Under the pieces are notes generated by a model. That model was not told the DNA's origin, ran no database searches, and was given only the letters and a program-made list of their open reading frames with translations. From contig NZ_JAUTBF010000001.1 in assembly GCF_030818955.1 (NCBI RefSeq), positions 3,162,001 through 3,226,000 of the forward strand: a stretch of 64,000 bases of DNA. The letters run 5' to 3'. This document shows positions 35,801 to 43,794 of the stretch, piece after piece. The first letter of the stretch is position 1. Each line of letters begins with the position of its first letter. Source of the stretch: Microbacterium trichothecenolyticum. GTDB lineage: Bacteria; Actinomycetota; Actinomycetes; Actinomycetales; Microbacteriaceae. Made by a program: the position numbers and the translations under genes.

Positions 35801-36793
35801 ATGCAGTCAACAGCGCGAAAGCGGATCACCGGAGCGATCGTGGGTGTCGCCGCCGCCGCCCTGTTCGTGACAGCGAGCCTCAGCGCCGCCGCGACCGGAG
35901 GCGTGGCCAACCCCCGCACGAAGCTCACCATCGTGGCGCCCGCCGCCCCCGGCGGCGGATGGGACACCTTCGGCCGCGAGGCCCAGCAGGTCATGCGCGA
36001 GGAGGGCATCGCCGGGGCCGTGCAGGTGATGAACATCCCGGGGGCCGCAGGGACCATCGGCCTCGGCGCCGTCGCCGAGATGGGTGACCGTCACGACATC
36101 ATGCTCGTCACCGGCGGCGTGATGGTGGGTGGGGTCATCGTCAACCGGTCGCCCGTGAGCCTCGAGGACGTGCGGCCCATCGTGCGTCTCGCCGACGACT
36201 TCAACGTGCTGGTCGTACCGGGCGACTCGCCCTTCCAGACGCTCGACGACTTCATGCAGGCATTCCTCGCCGACCCCGAGGGCACCGCGATCGCGGGCGG
36301 CTCGCTCGGCGGCATCGACCATCTGCTCGCCGGCATGCTCGCCCAGCAGGGCGGCATCGACCCGCAGCGCGTGAACTACCTCGCCTACCCGGGTGGCGGC
36401 GAGGTCGTCACCTCGCTCCTGTCCCACACCACGCAGGCCGGGCTCTCGGGCTACAACGACTTCCGCGACCAGATCGAGTCGGGCAACCTCCGCGCCCTCG
36501 CGCTCTCGGCCGAGGAACCCCTCGACGACGTCGACGTGCCGGCCTTCCGCGAGCAGGGCGTCGACGTCGCGATGTCGAACTGGCGCGGGCTGGTGGCGCC
36601 CCCGGGCATCGACGACGAGGTGCGCGCGGAGCTGGTGGCCATGGCATCCGAGATGCGGGAGACCGACGCCTGGCAGGAGGTGCTCGCCCGCAACAGCTGG
36701 GTCGACAGCTTCCTCGCCGGCGACGAGTTCGCCGCATACCTGTCGGAAGAGACCGAACGCACCACCGCGATCATGAAGGAGCTGGGTCTGTGA
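35801..36793 (+). CDS. tctC: Tripartite tricarboxylate transporter substrate-binding protein
   Basis: 330 residues with a signal peptide (~1-32) and the TctC fold: LTIVAPAAPGGGWDTFGREA, then NIPGAAGTIGLGAVAE and ANFDR-type hinge sequences later. It captures tri- or dicarboxylates outside the cell for the TctAB channel. First gene of a three-gene operon; its stop codon overlaps tctB by four bases. The adjacent two-component system is the likely activator. Confidence 0.93.
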   Translation: MQSTARKRITGAIVGVAAAALFVTASLSAAATGGVANPRTKLTIVAPAAPGGGWDTFGREAQQVMREEGIAGAVQVMNIPGAAGTIGLGAVAEMGDRHDIMLVTGGVMVGGVIVNRSPVSLEDVRPIVRLADDFNVLVVPGDSPFQTLDDFMQAFLADPEGTAIAGGSLGGIDHLLAGMLAQQGGIDPQRVNYLAYPGGGEVVTSLLSHTTQAGLSGYNDFRDQIESGNLRALALSAEEPLDDVDVPAFREQGVDVAMSNWRGLVAPPGIDDEVRAELVAMASEMRETDAWQEVLARNSWVDSFLAGDEFAAYLSEETERTTAIMKELGL

Positions 36794-37431
36794 CCGAACC
36801 GTCCACCCTCACCACGGGATCCCTGCGCGTGCAGCGCACCCCGCGCTGGTACACCGGCCGCAGCGAGCTGGTGGTCGTCGCGGGCGTCTTCGTGCTCGCC
36901 GCGTTCCTGACGTACGGCACCGCGACCATGCGGGTGCCCACCGACGTGGCCTTCCCCGGTCCGCAGTTCTTCCCGATGCTGGTGAGCGGCTTCCTCTGGC
37001 TCGCCGGGGTCGGTCTGCTCGTCGAGGTGCTGCGCACGTCGCGGCGCGCGCACGTGGCCGACGATCCCGTCGAGATCTCGAACGAGATGCTCGAGGACCT
37101 CGGCGCGATCGACGAGACGGGGGAGATCCGCATCGTCTCGCCCGAAGACGTCACGTCGAGCGCGAAGCCGGCCGCCGTCGACTGGCGCACGCTCGGCATC
37201 ACCGTGGCGGGTCTCGCCGGCTTCATCGTGGTGCTGCCCGTGCTCGGCTGGATCCTCTCGGCCGCCGCGCTCTTCTGGGTCATCTCGTGGGCGTTCGGCA
37301 GCCGCCGACCCCTGCTCGACATCGGTGTCTCGGTGATCGTGTCGTCTCTCGTCCAGCTCGCGTTCGGCGCAGGGCTCGGCCTGTCGCTTCCCGCCGGCAT
37401 CCTGGAAGGACTCTCGCCGTGGATCAGCTGA
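36790..37431 (+). CDS. tctB: Tripartite tricarboxylate transporter small membrane subunit
   Basis: 213 residues with four hydrophobic segments and a longer charged cytoplasmic loop (~75-125) between the second and third, as in TctB proteins. Starts with GTG overlapping the end of tctC and ends beyond the tctA start, so the three genes are coupled. Membrane partner of TctA; not recognisable in isolation as strongly as its neighbours. Confidence 0.9.
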   Translation: MTEPSTLTTGSLRVQRTPRWYTGRSELVVVAGVFVLAAFLTYGTATMRVPTDVAFPGPQFFPMLVSGFLWLAGVGLLVEVLRTSRRAHVADDPVEISNEMLEDLGAIDETGEIRIVSPEDVTSSAKPAAVDWRTLGITVAGLAGFIVVLPVLGWILSAAALFWVISWAFGSRRPLLDIGVSVIVSSLVQLAFGAGLGLSLPAGILEGLSPWIS

Positions 37432-38966
37432 TCAACCTCGCCGACGGGTTCGCGGTCGCGTTCACGCCGCAGAACCTCCTGTTCCTCGTCATCGGGGCGA
37501 TCCTCGGCACTGCCGTGGGCGTGCTCCCGGGCCTCGGCTCGGCCATGGCGGTGGCGCTGCTGCTGCCCGTCACCTTCAGCCTCGACCCCACCGGCGCGTT
37601 CATCATGTTCGCGTCCATCTACTTCGGCGGTCTGTTCGGAGATTCCACCGCCGGCATCTTGCTGAACACCCCCGGCAATTCCTCGGCGATCGCCACGACG
37701 TTCGAGGGCCATCGCATGGCCAAGAGCGGCAGAGCGGCGAAGGCCCTCGGCACCTCGGCGATCGGGGCGTTCATCGGCGGCACCATCGCGTGCGTGCTGG
37801 TGGTGTTCTTCGCCCCCTACATCGTCGAACTGGCCAAGGTCTTCGGCCCGGCGGAGTACTTCGCGCTCGCCGTCTTCGCGTTCGTCGCCATCTCGGCCGT
37901 CGTCGCCGACTCGATCGTGCGGGGTCTGGTCGCGCTGGGCCTCGGCTTCGCCCTCGCCCTCGTCGGCATCGACGCGATGACGGGAGCCGAGCGCTTCACC
38001 GGCGGCAGCCCCGTGTTCTTCGACGGCATCTCGATCATCGTGATCACCGTCGGTCTGCTCGCGATCGGCGAGGTGCTGCACGTCTCGGGTCACATCCGCC
38101 GCGCCGGCGCACCGGGCAAGCTCGTCGCCCCCAGTGGCTCGCCGCTGCTGTCGAAGCGCGAGTGGCGTCAGGCCCTGCCCGCATTCCTGCGCGGCACCGC
38201 GTTCGGCGTGCCGTTCGGTGCGATCCCGGTGGGCGGCTCCGAGGTGCCGACGTTCCTCGCCTACGGCACCGAGAAGCGCCTCGCGCGCCGCCGCGGTGAC
38301 ACCGACTTCGGCTCACGCGGGGCGATTCAGGGCGTCGCCGCCCCCGAGGCCGCCGGCAACGCGACCGCGGGTTCGGCGATGGGCGCCCTCCTCGGCCTGG
38401 GCCTGCCGACCTCGGCGACGGCCGCGATGATGATCGCCGCGTTCCAGCAGTACGGGATGCAGCCCGGCCCCCTGCTCTTCGAGCGCTCGGGCGACCTGGT
38501 GTGGCCACTGCTGGCGAGCCTGTTCCTGGGCCTCATCATGCTGCTGATCATCAACCTGCCGTTCGCCGCCGTGTGGGCGAAGCTGCTGCTGATCCCGCGC
38601 CACTACCTGTACGCGGGCATCACGGTCGTCGCGATGCTCGGCGTGTACGCCATCGCCTCGCGCGTGGTCGACCTGTGGCTGGCGCTGGCGATCGGCGTCG
38701 TCGGGTTCGTCATGCGACGCTTCTCGATCCCGCTCGCTCCGGTGCTCATCGCCGCGATCCTCGGACCGATGGCCGAGACGCAGATGCGCCGCGCGCTCGC
38801 CGTGTCGGAGGGCGACCCGACGATCTTCGTCTCGTCGCCGCTGACGATCGTGCTGTACGCCCTGCTCGCGATCATCGTGACGGTCAGCGTCCTGCAGCAC
38901 GCCCGCCACGCGCGCCGCGAGCCCGCCGCCCGCCGCGACGCCCCTCTCCCCACCGCCCGCCGCTGA
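37419..38966 (+). CDS. tctA: Tripartite tricarboxylate transporter large permease
   Basis: 515 residues with about eleven or twelve helices and the TctA signatures GVLPGLGSAMAVALLLPVTF (conserved Pro-Gly-Leu-Gly) and GIPVGGSEVPTFLAYGTEK. It is the channel that moves the substrate using the ion gradient. The GTG at 37419 lies within the end of tctB and has GGAAGGA upstream. After the stop come a C-rich stretch and a family A repeat. Confidence 0.93.
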   Translation: MDQLINLADGFAVAFTPQNLLFLVIGAILGTAVGVLPGLGSAMAVALLLPVTFSLDPTGAFIMFASIYFGGLFGDSTAGILLNTPGNSSAIATTFEGHRMAKSGRAAKALGTSAIGAFIGGTIACVLVVFFAPYIVELAKVFGPAEYFALAVFAFVAISAVVADSIVRGLVALGLGFALALVGIDAMTGAERFTGGSPVFFDGISIIVITVGLLAIGEVLHVSGHIRRAGAPGKLVAPSGSPLLSKREWRQALPAFLRGTAFGVPFGAIPVGGSEVPTFLAYGTEKRLARRRGDTDFGSRGAIQGVAAPEAAGNATAGSAMGALLGLGLPTSATAAMMIAAFQQYGMQPGPLLFERSGDLVWPLLASLFLGLIMLLIINLPFAAVWAKLLLIPRHYLYAGITVVAMLGVYAIASRVVDLWLALAIGVVGFVMRRFSIPLAPVLIAAILGPMAETQMRRALAVSEGDPTIFVSSPLTIVLYALLAIIVTVSVLQHARHARREPAARRDAPLPTARR

Positions 38967-39011
38967 CGCGCCCCCCGCCCCGCCCCCCGCCCCGCCCCCC
39001 GCCCCCACCCC

Positions 39012-39072
39012 GTTGAGTGTCCGGAACACGCCGCGTCGGTCCTTCCGTTGCGGCGTGTTCTGGACGCTCAAC
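39012..39072. repeat. Family A hairpin repeat between tctA and a MarR gene
   Basis: A 61-bp unit with arms GTTGAGTGTCC and GGACGCTCAAC, 45 bases after the tctA stop and preceded by a CCCCGCC-rich run. Confidence 0.9.
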
Positions 39073-39141
39073 GGGCTCGAACCCCCCGACGCCCCGCCCG
39101 TCGCGCGCCGCACCACCCTTGGCCTCCGGTACCGTCGAAGG

Positions 39142-39648
39142 GTGACCAGCGCCAGCAGCAAAGACGACGAGGTCGATCTCCTCATCGACGCGTGGTCGCA
39201 GTTGCTGCCCGACGTCGACCTCACCCCCCTCGACGTCATGTCGCGCCTGCGCCGCGCCGCCTTCCACCTGTCGAAGCTGCGCGCCAAGGCCTTCGCCAGT
39301 GCCGACATCGCCGTGTGGGAGTTCGACGTGCTCGCGGTCCTGCGTCGCGCCGGCACCGAGCTCAGCGCCACGCGCCTGATCACGGCCACGATGATCGGCA
39401 GCGCCGCGATGACCAACCGCCTCGACAAGCTCGCCGAGCGCGGTCTCGTGCACCGCCGCCCCAATCCCTCCGACGGGCGCGCCATCCTCGTCGCGATCAC
39501 CCCCGAGGGCATCGAGCGCGTCGACGCCGCGATGACCGAGCTCGTCCGTCTCGAGGCCGACGCCCTGCGCGACGTCCCTCGCAACGATCAGGCCCTTCTC
39601 GCCAGCGCCCTGCGCGTGCTCGCGGCAGGCGAGACGCACGAGGCGTGA
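39142..39648 (+). CDS. MarR-family transcriptional regulator
   Basis: 168 residues. A winged helix in the middle (WEFDVLAVLRRAGTELSATR, then AMTNRLDKLAERGLVHRRP and DGRAILVAITPEG) with dimerisation helices at both ends. The GTG at 39142 is used because TACCGT, a -10-like box, ends six bases before it (leaderless type). It overlaps the methyltransferase gene by four bases (GTGA), so the two are co-translated. The regulated genes are unknown; the paired mmuM gene is the first candidate. Confidence 0.92.
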   Translation: MTSASSKDDEVDLLIDAWSQLLPDVDLTPLDVMSRLRRAAFHLSKLRAKAFASADIAVWEFDVLAVLRRAGTELSATRLITATMIGSAAMTNRLDKLAERGLVHRRPNPSDGRAILVAITPEGIERVDAAMTELVRLEADALRDVPRNDQALLASALRVLAAGETHEA

Positions 39649-40499
39649 CCGCCCTCTCCGCGGCGATCGCCGAACGGCCCGTCGTGCTCGACGGCGGACT
39701 CGGCACCCTGCTCGAGGTCCGCGGCCACGACGTGTCGTCGGCCCTGTGGTCGGCGCAGGTGCTGCGCGACGATCCCGACGAGATCCGCGCGGCGCACGCC
39801 GCCTTCGCCGCGGCGGGCGCCGAGGTGCTCATCACCTCGTCGTACCAGGTGGGCTTCGGTGGCCCGATTCCGGATGCCGAGATCGACACCCTGCTGCGCC
39901 GATCGGTCGCGCTCGCCCGTGACGCCGCCGACGCGTGGGTCGCGGCATCCGTGGGACCCATCGGGGCGCTCCGCGCCGACGGCAGCGAATACACCGGGGA
40001 GTACGGGCTGAGCGTCGCCCAGCTGCGTGCGGCCCACCGTCGCCGCCTGCACGTGCTCGCCGAGGCCGGCGCCGACCTGCTCGCGGTCGAGACGATCCCC
40101 TCTCCGGTCGAAGTCGAGGCCCTCGCCCTCGAGCTCGCCGAGCTCGGCCTGCCCGCCTTCGTGAGTCTCTCGGGCGACAGCACCGGTTTCGCGACCCCCG
40201 GCTCCCGCTCCGCGGCGCTGGCCGTCGCGGCATCCGTCCCCGGTGTGCTCGCCGTCGGCGTCAACTGCTGCGCGCCCGGCACGGTGCTGCCCGCGCTCGC
40301 CGAGGCTCCCGCGGCGCCGCTCGTGGCCTACCCCAATACAGGGGAGCGATGGGATGCCGAGACCCGCACCTGGCACGGCGGCGCCGCCCCGTTGGCCGAG
40401 GCCGCCCCCGCCTGGGTCGCCTCCGGCGCGCGCCTGGTCGGCGGCTGCTGCCGCTCGATGCCGGCCGACATCGCCGCCATCGCGGCCGCCCTGCGCTGA
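39645..40499 (+). CDS. mmuM: Homocysteine S-methyltransferase
   Basis: 284 residues; transfers a methyl group from S-methylmethionine (or SAM) to homocysteine to give methionine. It starts VVLDGGLGTLLEVRGHDV. The three zinc Cys are in GVNCCAPG and VGGCCRSM near the end, and LAVETIPSPVEVEAL is typical. The start codon GTG overlaps the MarR stop. Cytoplasmic. No SMM permease gene is adjacent. Confidence 0.93.
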   Translation: MTALSAAIAERPVVLDGGLGTLLEVRGHDVSSALWSAQVLRDDPDEIRAAHAAFAAAGAEVLITSSYQVGFGGPIPDAEIDTLLRRSVALARDAADAWVAASVGPIGALRADGSEYTGEYGLSVAQLRAAHRRRLHVLAEAGADLLAVETIPSPVEVEALALELAELGLPAFVSLSGDSTGFATPGSRSAALAVAASVPGVLAVGVNCCAPGTVLPALAEAPAAPLVAYPNTGERWDAETRTWHGGAAPLAEAAPAWVASGARLVGGCCRSMPADIAAIAAALR

Positions 40500-40768
40500 G
40501 TCGTCGCGGAGCTCCGCGCCGACGGGTAGACGATGCTGAGCCTGTCGGGATCTCCGCTCGCCCCGCACCACGACGAGGGTGGCGCAGCGCTTGCGGATGT
40601 CGCACCGGCCATCGATCGGGCGCTGCTGACCCCGTGTCGGAATTCCTCGAGAAATTTTTCCCGAGAGGTGAAAGACGCGGCGGGGTGGTGGCCATGTATG
40701 GGGTACAGGCCGCGATGATCGCTCGTTCACCCGGAACGGGCTGCGGCGTCGACTGAAAGGTGCAGCTC

Positions 40769-41260
40769 ATGCGCATTCGTACCCTCTCCGCTGTGGCCGC
40801 TTCGATCCTCGCCGTGGGTCTGCTGACCGGGGGCGCCGCAGCGTTCGCTGCCTCGCACGAGACGCCCGCGACCGAACAGGACACGTTCATCGACGGCGTG
40901 CCCGCCCCCGACCAGGAGGAAGACGTGACCCCCGACAACGAGGAAGGCGTGTTCATCGACGGCATGCCGGCGCCGCTGTTCGTCACCCCGGCCGACCTCG
41001 CCAAGGGGCCGGTGACGCTGGTGGCGGGGCAGTCGCTGATCGTCGTGCTCGACGTCGAGAACGGCGGCATCTTCACCGGAACCGGTGGGACCGACGACGA
41101 CGCCGTGGTGCACTTCGACGCCGCGACGGTGGGTGCCGACGACGACGAGGCGTCGTTCAACGCCGGTTTCTCGGCCGAGAAGGCCGGGACCACCAAGGGC
41201 TGGATCGCCGGTGCCGACGGCCAGCGCGTCACCTTCGACATCACGGTCGTCGCGTCCTGA
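40769..41260 (+). CDS. Small secreted protein, unknown function
   Basis: 163 residues with a signal peptide (MRIRTLSAVAASILAVGLLT to about residue 30). The mature part is acidic. It contains a near-duplicate pair (TFIDGVPAPD and VFIDGMPAPL) near the start and a beta-rich C-terminal half. AAAGG precedes the ATG at 40769. The 269 bp before it contain nothing I recognise. No domain assigned; probably exported. Confidence 0.75.
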   Translation: MRIRTLSAVAASILAVGLLTGGAAAFAASHETPATEQDTFIDGVPAPDQEEDVTPDNEEGVFIDGMPAPLFVTPADLAKGPVTLVAGQSLIVVLDVENGGIFTGTGGTDDDAVVHFDAATVGADDDEASFNAGFSAEKAGTTKGWIAGADGQRVTFDITVVAS

Positions 41261-41275
41261 GCGACGCGGTATCCC

Positions 41276-41303
41276 GGGGTCGGCGGAGCATTCCGCCGGC
41301 CCC
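41276..41303. terminator. Bidirectional hairpin terminator
   Basis: GGGGTCGGCGGA and TCCGCCGGCCCC form a 12-pair stem (one mismatch) with a 4-base loop, between the ends of the convergent secreted-protein and Lrp genes. Confidence 0.65.
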
Positions 41304-41312
41304 GTTCGGCGT

Positions 41313-41786
41313 TCAGTCGAAGTCCGCCGCCACGGCGTTGCGGTGATACTCGAAGATGATGCTGGTGCGAGTGGATGCCACGCTGTGCCGCGCCGAGAGG
41401 TGATCGACGACGAAGCGGCGCACGGCCGAGGAGTCGTCGACCGCGATGTGCACGAGGAAGTCGTCGGCTCCGCCGAGGAAGAACAGCTGGATGACGTCGG
41501 GGTGCCGGCGCACCTCGTGCGCGAAGGCGCGGATGCTCTCCTGTCGCTGGCCGGGGCGCAGCGTCACCCCGACGATGGCCTGCAAGCCGCGGCCGAGCCG
41601 GCTCTGGTCGACCGCCGCGTGGAAGCCGGTGATGAGTCCGCGTTCGACGAGGGCGCGCAAGCGTGCGTGCGCGGTGGACGGGGCGACGCCCAGGTCTTCG
41701 GCGATCGCCGCGTTGGTCATGCGTGCATCGGCCGACAACAGTTCGATGATGCGGGCGTCGTGCGGGTGCAGATCGTCGTCGGCCAT
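41313..41786 (-). CDS. Lrp/AsnC-family regulator of alanine dehydrogenase (AldR-like)
   Basis: 157 residues. N-terminal HTH (DARIIELLSADARMTNAAIA, then LGVAPSTAHARLRALVERG) and C-terminal RAM ligand-binding domain (IVGVTLRPGQ to YHRNAV). Divergent from ald, as AldR is in other actinobacteria; amino acids would bind the RAM domain and activate ald. The ATG at 41786 begins the domain. Confidence 0.92.
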   Translation of the reverse strand: MADDDLHPHDARIIELLSADARMTNAAIAEDLGVAPSTAHARLRALVERGLITGFHAAVDQSRLGRGLQAIVGVTLRPGQRQESIRAFAHEVRRHPDVIQLFFLGGADDFLVHIAVDDSSAVRRFVVDHLSARHSVASTRTSIIFEYHRNAVAADFD

Positions 41787-41860
41787 CGCAGATCCTTCGG
41801 TCATCGGTGTCGGTGAGGGCAGGAGTATCCGAGAATACGCCTCTACCGCGGCATCCGATC

Positions 41861-41910
41861 GAAGAATCTGCGGCGTAACGCCGTTGAAACACGCGGTTCT
41901 GCGATTCTTC
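41861..41910. promoter_or_regulatory. Paired inverted boxes upstream of ald
   Basis: CGAAGAATCTGCG (from 41860) and TGCGATTCTTCCG (from 41900) are inverted copies about 30 bp apart in the Lrp-ald gap. Lrp-type octamers bind repeated sites of this spacing, so these are probably the AldR operators. Confidence 0.65.
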
Positions 41911-41940
41911 CGGCAACGTCGCCCGCCCGAGGAGGAACCC

Positions 41941-43026
41941 ATGCGCGTCTCCGTGCCCACCGAGATCAAGAACAACGAGAATCGTGTCGCCATGACGCCG
42001 GCCGGCGTCGACGCGCTGGTGCACCGCGGTCACGAGGTGCTCGTGCAGGCCGGGGCGGGCATCGGCAGCGGGTTCAGCGACGAGCAGTACGTTGCTGCGG
42101 GCGCCGAGATCGTCGCGACCGCCGCCGAGACGTGGGCGCGTGCCGAGCTGCTGGTCAAGGTCAAGGAGCCCATCGCCCCCGAGTACGGCTTCCTCCGCCC
42201 CGACCTGACCCTGTTCACGTACCTGCACCTGGCCGCCGACCGGCCGTTGACCGACGCGCTCATCGCCGCGGGGACCACCGCCGTCGCCTACGAGACCGTG
42301 CAGACCGCCGACCGCGCGCTGCCACTGCTCGCCCCGATGAGCGAGGTCGCCGGGCGTCTGTCGATCATCGAGGGCGCCCACCATCTGCTGCGCGCCTCGG
42401 GTGGTCGGGGCCTGCTGCCGGGCGGTGTCCCCGGTACCCCGCGGGCGAAGGTCGTCGTCATCGGTGGCGGTGTCGCGGGGGAGCACGCTGCGGCCAACGC
42501 CCTCGGTCTCGGTGCGCGCGTCACCGTCGTCGACATCTCGCTGCCCAAGCTCCGGCAGCTCGAGGAGCGCTTCGGCGGCGCGATCGAGACCCGGGCATCG
42601 ACCCGTCTCGAGATCGCCGAGCAGCTCGCCGACGCCGACGTGGTGATCGGGTCGGTGCTCATTCCCGGAGCAGCCGCGCCCAAGCTCGTCACCGACGACA
42701 TGGTCGCGGCGATGAAGCCGGGCTCGGTGCTGGTCGACATCGCCATCGACCAAGGTGGCTGCTTCGAGGGCTCACGCCCGACGACCCACGACGCCCCGAC
42801 GTTCCGCGTGCACGACTCGCTGTACTACTGCGTCGCGAACATGCCCGGCGCCGTACCGCACACCTCGACCCGGGCGCTCTCGAACGCGACCCTGCCCTAC
42901 ATCACCCGTATCGCCGACGCCGGCTGGGAGGCCGCGGCATCCGCCGATCCCTCCCTCGCGAAGGGCCTGAACGTGCGCGCCGGCGTGGTCGTGAACGAGG
43001 CCGTCCGGGCGGCATTCGACCTCTGA
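41941..43026 (+). CDS. ald: Alanine dehydrogenase
   Basis: 361 residues, NAD-dependent oxidative deamination of L-alanine to pyruvate and ammonia. MRVSVPTEIKNNENRVAMTP opens the N-terminal domain. LLVKVKEP and THLHLA-like YLHLAAD give active-site residues, and VVVIGGGVAGEHAA is the NAD loop. Ends SLAKGLNVRAGVVVNEAV, as usual. The ATG at 41941 has GAGGAG upstream. Controlled by the divergent Lrp protein. Confidence 0.96.
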   Translation: MRVSVPTEIKNNENRVAMTPAGVDALVHRGHEVLVQAGAGIGSGFSDEQYVAAGAEIVATAAETWARAELLVKVKEPIAPEYGFLRPDLTLFTYLHLAADRPLTDALIAAGTTAVAYETVQTADRALPLLAPMSEVAGRLSIIEGAHHLLRASGGRGLLPGGVPGTPRAKVVVIGGGVAGEHAAANALGLGARVTVVDISLPKLRQLEERFGGAIETRASTRLEIAEQLADADVVIGSVLIPGAAAPKLVTDDMVAAMKPGSVLVDIAIDQGGCFEGSRPTTHDAPTFRVHDSLYYCVANMPGAVPHTSTRALSNATLPYITRIADAGWEAAASADPSLAKGLNVRAGVVVNEAVRAAFDL

Positions 43027-43041
43027 CCCGCGCCTCAAGCG

Positions 43042-43103
43042 GTTGAGCGTCCAAGACACGCCGAAGGCACGGCTCCGCGCGCGGCGTGTCTTGGACACTC
43101 AAC
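43042..43103. repeat. Family A hairpin repeat between ald and a response regulator
   Basis: A 62-bp unit, arms GTTGAGCGTCC and GGACACTCAAC, lies between two convergent genes. The right arm supplies the stop codon of the response regulator (43099-43101). Confidence 0.9.
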
Positions 43104-43794
43104 GGGGGTGGGCCGGGCGCACCCAGGCGTAGGTGATCTCGGGGCGGCCCTGGCCGCCATAGCGGGGCTCGCGGCGCACGCGGCCGACGTCGGCGAGGTG
43201 CTCGAGGTAGCGCCGAGCCGTCACGCGCGACATGCCCTCGCTCTCGCCGACCTCGGTCGACGACACGGCCTCGGATGCCGTGCGCACCCGCTCCGCCACG
43301 GCGTGCAGCGTCTCATCGCTCAGGCCCTTCGGCAGAGCGGGTGCGGCGATGGTCCGCAGCGTCCCCAGCAGTGCGTCCACCTCCGACTGCGTCGCATCGC
43401 CGGCCGCGCGGTCGAGCCCGTCGACGTACGCGCGGTATGCCTCGAGGCGCTCGCGGAACGCGGCGAAAGCGAAGGGCTTGATCAGGTATTGCACGACGCC
43501 GATCGACACCGCGGCGCGGACGGTCGCGGCATCCCGTACCGCGGTGACGGCGATGATGTCGACGCGAGATCCCATGGCCCGTACCCGCCGGGCGACGTCG
43601 AGCCCGGTGCCGTCGGGCATGGTCATGTCGAGCAGCACGAGGTCGACGCGGCGCTCGGGATCGCTCAGGGCGGTCAGCGCCGCCCGGGCACCCGCGGCGT
43701 GCCCGGCGACCTCGAATCCCGGCACCCGTGCGACATATGCGGAGTGCAGCTCGAGCGCGAGCGCGTCGTCGTCGACGACCAGCACGCGGATCAC
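43099..43794 (-). CDS. DctR/CitB-family response regulator (for DctA)
   Basis: 231 residues. Receiver domain with Asp8-10, phosphorylated Asp56 in LVLLDMTMPDGTG and Lys in YLIKPFAF; C-terminal winged helix with SRVTARRYLEHLADVGRV. Starts with GTG overlapping the kinase stop (GTGA), the standard coupled arrangement. Paralogue of the regulator at 33581. Target is probably the divergent dctA operon. Confidence 0.92.
   Translation of the reverse strand: MIRVLVVDDDALALELHSAYVARVPGFEVAGHAAGARAALTALSDPERRVDLVLLDMTMPDGTGLDVARRVRAMGSRVDIIAVTAVRDAATVRAAVSIGVVQYLIKPFAFAAFRERLEAYRAYVDGLDRAAGDATQSEVDALLGTLRTIAAPALPKGLSDETLHAVAERVRTASEAVSSTEVGESEGMSRVTARRYLEHLADVGRVRREPRYGGQGRPEITYAWVRPAHPR

Noticed and set aside
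35072..36427. Arg/Ser/Pro-rich minus- and plus-strand frames around TctC and the kinase
   Set aside because: They are shadows of recognised genes on the opposite strand or in another frame.
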